From Chloroflexota bacterium (GTDB taxonomy: Bacteria; Chloroflexota; Dehalococcoidia; GIF9; UBA5629): a stretch of 7,378 nucleotides of DNA. Below the pieces are notes generated by a model. The model did not search any database. It had not been told where the DNA came from and was given only the letters and a program-made list of their open reading frames with translations. Positions 6,417-7,378 of this stretch are shown here, piece by piece; positions within the stretch are counted from its first letter, which is position 1; each line of letters opens with the position of its first letter. The stretch lies in the NCBI GenBank assembly GCA_016875975.1, contig VGOF01000068.1, forward strand, positions 1-7,378, given 5' to 3'. A program made the translations under genes and the position numbers.

Positions 6417-7378
6417 ATGCACAAAGCTAAGTTTTTGGTGATGAGCGCTTGCATACTTATTGTGCTGGTGGCTTTGCTCTCAGTTTCTGCTTGTGCCCCT
6501 AAGGCACCATCAGCGGAGAAAGTCGTGACTTACCTCAGCATTGGCGACTATACCGGGCCTATTGCAGGGCTCAATGTGCCTGCTGATAGTGGTTGCGGGG
6601 ACATGTTCAAGGAGATAAATGCCAAAGGTGGTGTAGATGGGGTGAAGGTGAATGCCATTTTCGTCGATACACGATATGATACAGCGCGTGGCATATCTGC
6701 TTATAAGAGGTACCGAACTGAGCCCAAGCTCTTAGTGGTCAATGCTATCAAGACAGATGTAAGCAAGGCAATTGACCCCCTGACTGCTAAGGATAAGGTG
6801 TTGAGGCTTACCGCCGGTGATGGTGAATTCCAGGCAAATATTGGCTGGTGTTTCATCTGGGGACCGGTGTATCAGAATGCCTTTGGTGCTACCATTGATT
6901 TTATCCTGGCTGACTGGAAAGCCAAGGGAAAGGCCGGCGTGCCGACCATTGGCTATATGTCTTGGGATAGTGCCTATGGTCGCGAGCCATTGCGTGGTGG
7001 CCAGGAATATGCCGAGAAAATGGGTGTGAAGCTGCTGAAGCCGGAGTTCTTTCCTCTCGGCGCAGCAGACCATACTGTGTGGCTTGCCAGGATAAATGAA
7101 GGAGGAGCCAACTACTGCATAATCGGTGGCGTGGACCCAACGCCCACTCTTATCATGAGAGATGCCATGAAGTTGGGGTTGAAGGACAAGATGCAATTTG
7201 TCGATGCTACATACTGGGGACCAACTGAGGCGGTTGGCATCAAGCTGCATCCTGAGGCTACCGAAGGGACGTGGGTGATTAGCTTTTATCTCCGTGGGGA
7301 TGATGCCTGGTCGTTGCCTTTAGCCCAATATATGATACCGAAGTATCAGGGGAAGAGTGTTGATGAGTTCCGTAAGAC
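6417..7378 (+). CDS. Liv-type substrate-binding lipoprotein, LivK-like (Peripla_BP_6), cut by right edge
   Basis: The extracytoplasmic solute receptor of the importer. The frame stays open to the window edge, giving 320 residues; family members are usually about 370-430 aa, so the C-terminal lobe is incomplete. Seen: a lipoprotein signal with positive n-region (HKAK), hydrophobic core and lipobox VSAC with Cys26, so lipid anchoring is predicted. The mature part begins with VVTYLSIGDYTGPIAG, the usual first strand and ligand-contact turn. FKEINAKGGVDGVKVNAIFVDTRYD matches the conserved INxxGGVxGxKI...xDxxxD element. VPTIGYMSWDSAYGRE and VKLLKPEFFPLGAADHTVWLARI follow, matching the conserved W/D.AYG and the FPxGxxD segments. 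ATG 6408 is a possible alternative start, and an in-frame TGA at 6405 blocks anything earlier. The gene follows livM after 116 bases. The ligand cannot be read from the sequence. Confidence 0.9.
   Translation, partial: MHKAKFLVMSACILIVLVALLSVSACAPKAPSAEKVVTYLSIGDYTGPIAGLNVPADSGCGDMFKEINAKGGVDGVKVNAIFVDTRYDTARGISAYKRYRTEPKLLVVNAIKTDVSKAIDPLTAKDKVLRLTAGDGEFQANIGWCFIWGPVYQNAFGATIDFILADWKAKGKAGVPTIGYMSWDSAYGREPLRGGQEYAEKMGVKLLKPEFFPLGAADHTVWLARINEGGANYCIIGGVDPTPTLIMRDAMKLGLKDKMQFVDATYWGPTEAVGIKLHPEATEGTWVISFYLRGDDAWSLPLAQYMIPKYQGKSVDEFRK

Noticed and set aside
6438..6452. Earlier Cys12 in VMSAC of the binding protein as the lipidation site
   Set aside because: The hydrophobic core needed for a signal peptide comes after this Cys, so Cys26 in VSAC is the sensible cleavage site.
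6732..7250. 172-aa open frame on the minus strand
   Set aside because: It lies antisense to the well-supported LivK-like gene, whose protein shows clear family motifs across the same bases. The minus-strand translation has no recognisable motif.

Overview
The window reads as one gene-dense, single-strand (+) bacterial region of moderate base composition. GTG starts are frequent and intergenic gaps are small. The substrate-binding protein has a lipoprotein signal, which fits a monoderm or Chloroflexi-like lineage but also occurs in other anaerobes. A glycyl-radical-enzyme (GRE) activase points to an anaerobe. An AMP-forming acyl-CoA ligase built into a Liv-type transporter operon is an arrangement I associate with anaerobic degraders of organic acids, such as Desulfobacterota, Dehalococcoidia-like Chloroflexi and syntrophs. 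I cannot assign the organism more precisely from the sequence alone.

Left block (2-1378): the C-terminal 169 residues of a radical-SAM GRE activating enzyme run in from the left edge. Nine bases after it comes a 285-aa protein with two split-barrel (pyridoxamine-5'-phosphate-oxidase-like) flavin-binding domains. The two probably share a transcript that starts outside the window.

Intergenic gap (1379-1584): this holds a good sigma-70-type promoter (TTGACA, 19-base spacer, TATTAT), a small hairpin in the predicted leader, and a 13-codon mini-ORF. The mini-ORF runs over the GTG start of the next gene.

Right block (1585 to right edge): a hydrophobic-amino-acid-transporter (HAAT/Liv) operon in the order livG-like ATPase, acyl-CoA ligase, livH-like permease, livM-like permease, livK-like lipoprotein. 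The last gene is cut by the right edge. The second ATPase (livF) is not in the window and may lie just downstream. The likely logic is that the lipoprotein captures a small organic solute, probably a carboxylate, the LivHM/LivG machinery imports it, and the ligase converts it to a CoA thioester. Whether the GRE activase on the left belongs to the same pathway cannot be decided here.

I found no tRNA, rRNA, CRISPR array, insertion sequence or convincing intrinsic terminator. The most notable points are the ligase inside the transporter operon, the activase/flavin-barrel pair, and the leader mini-ORF.
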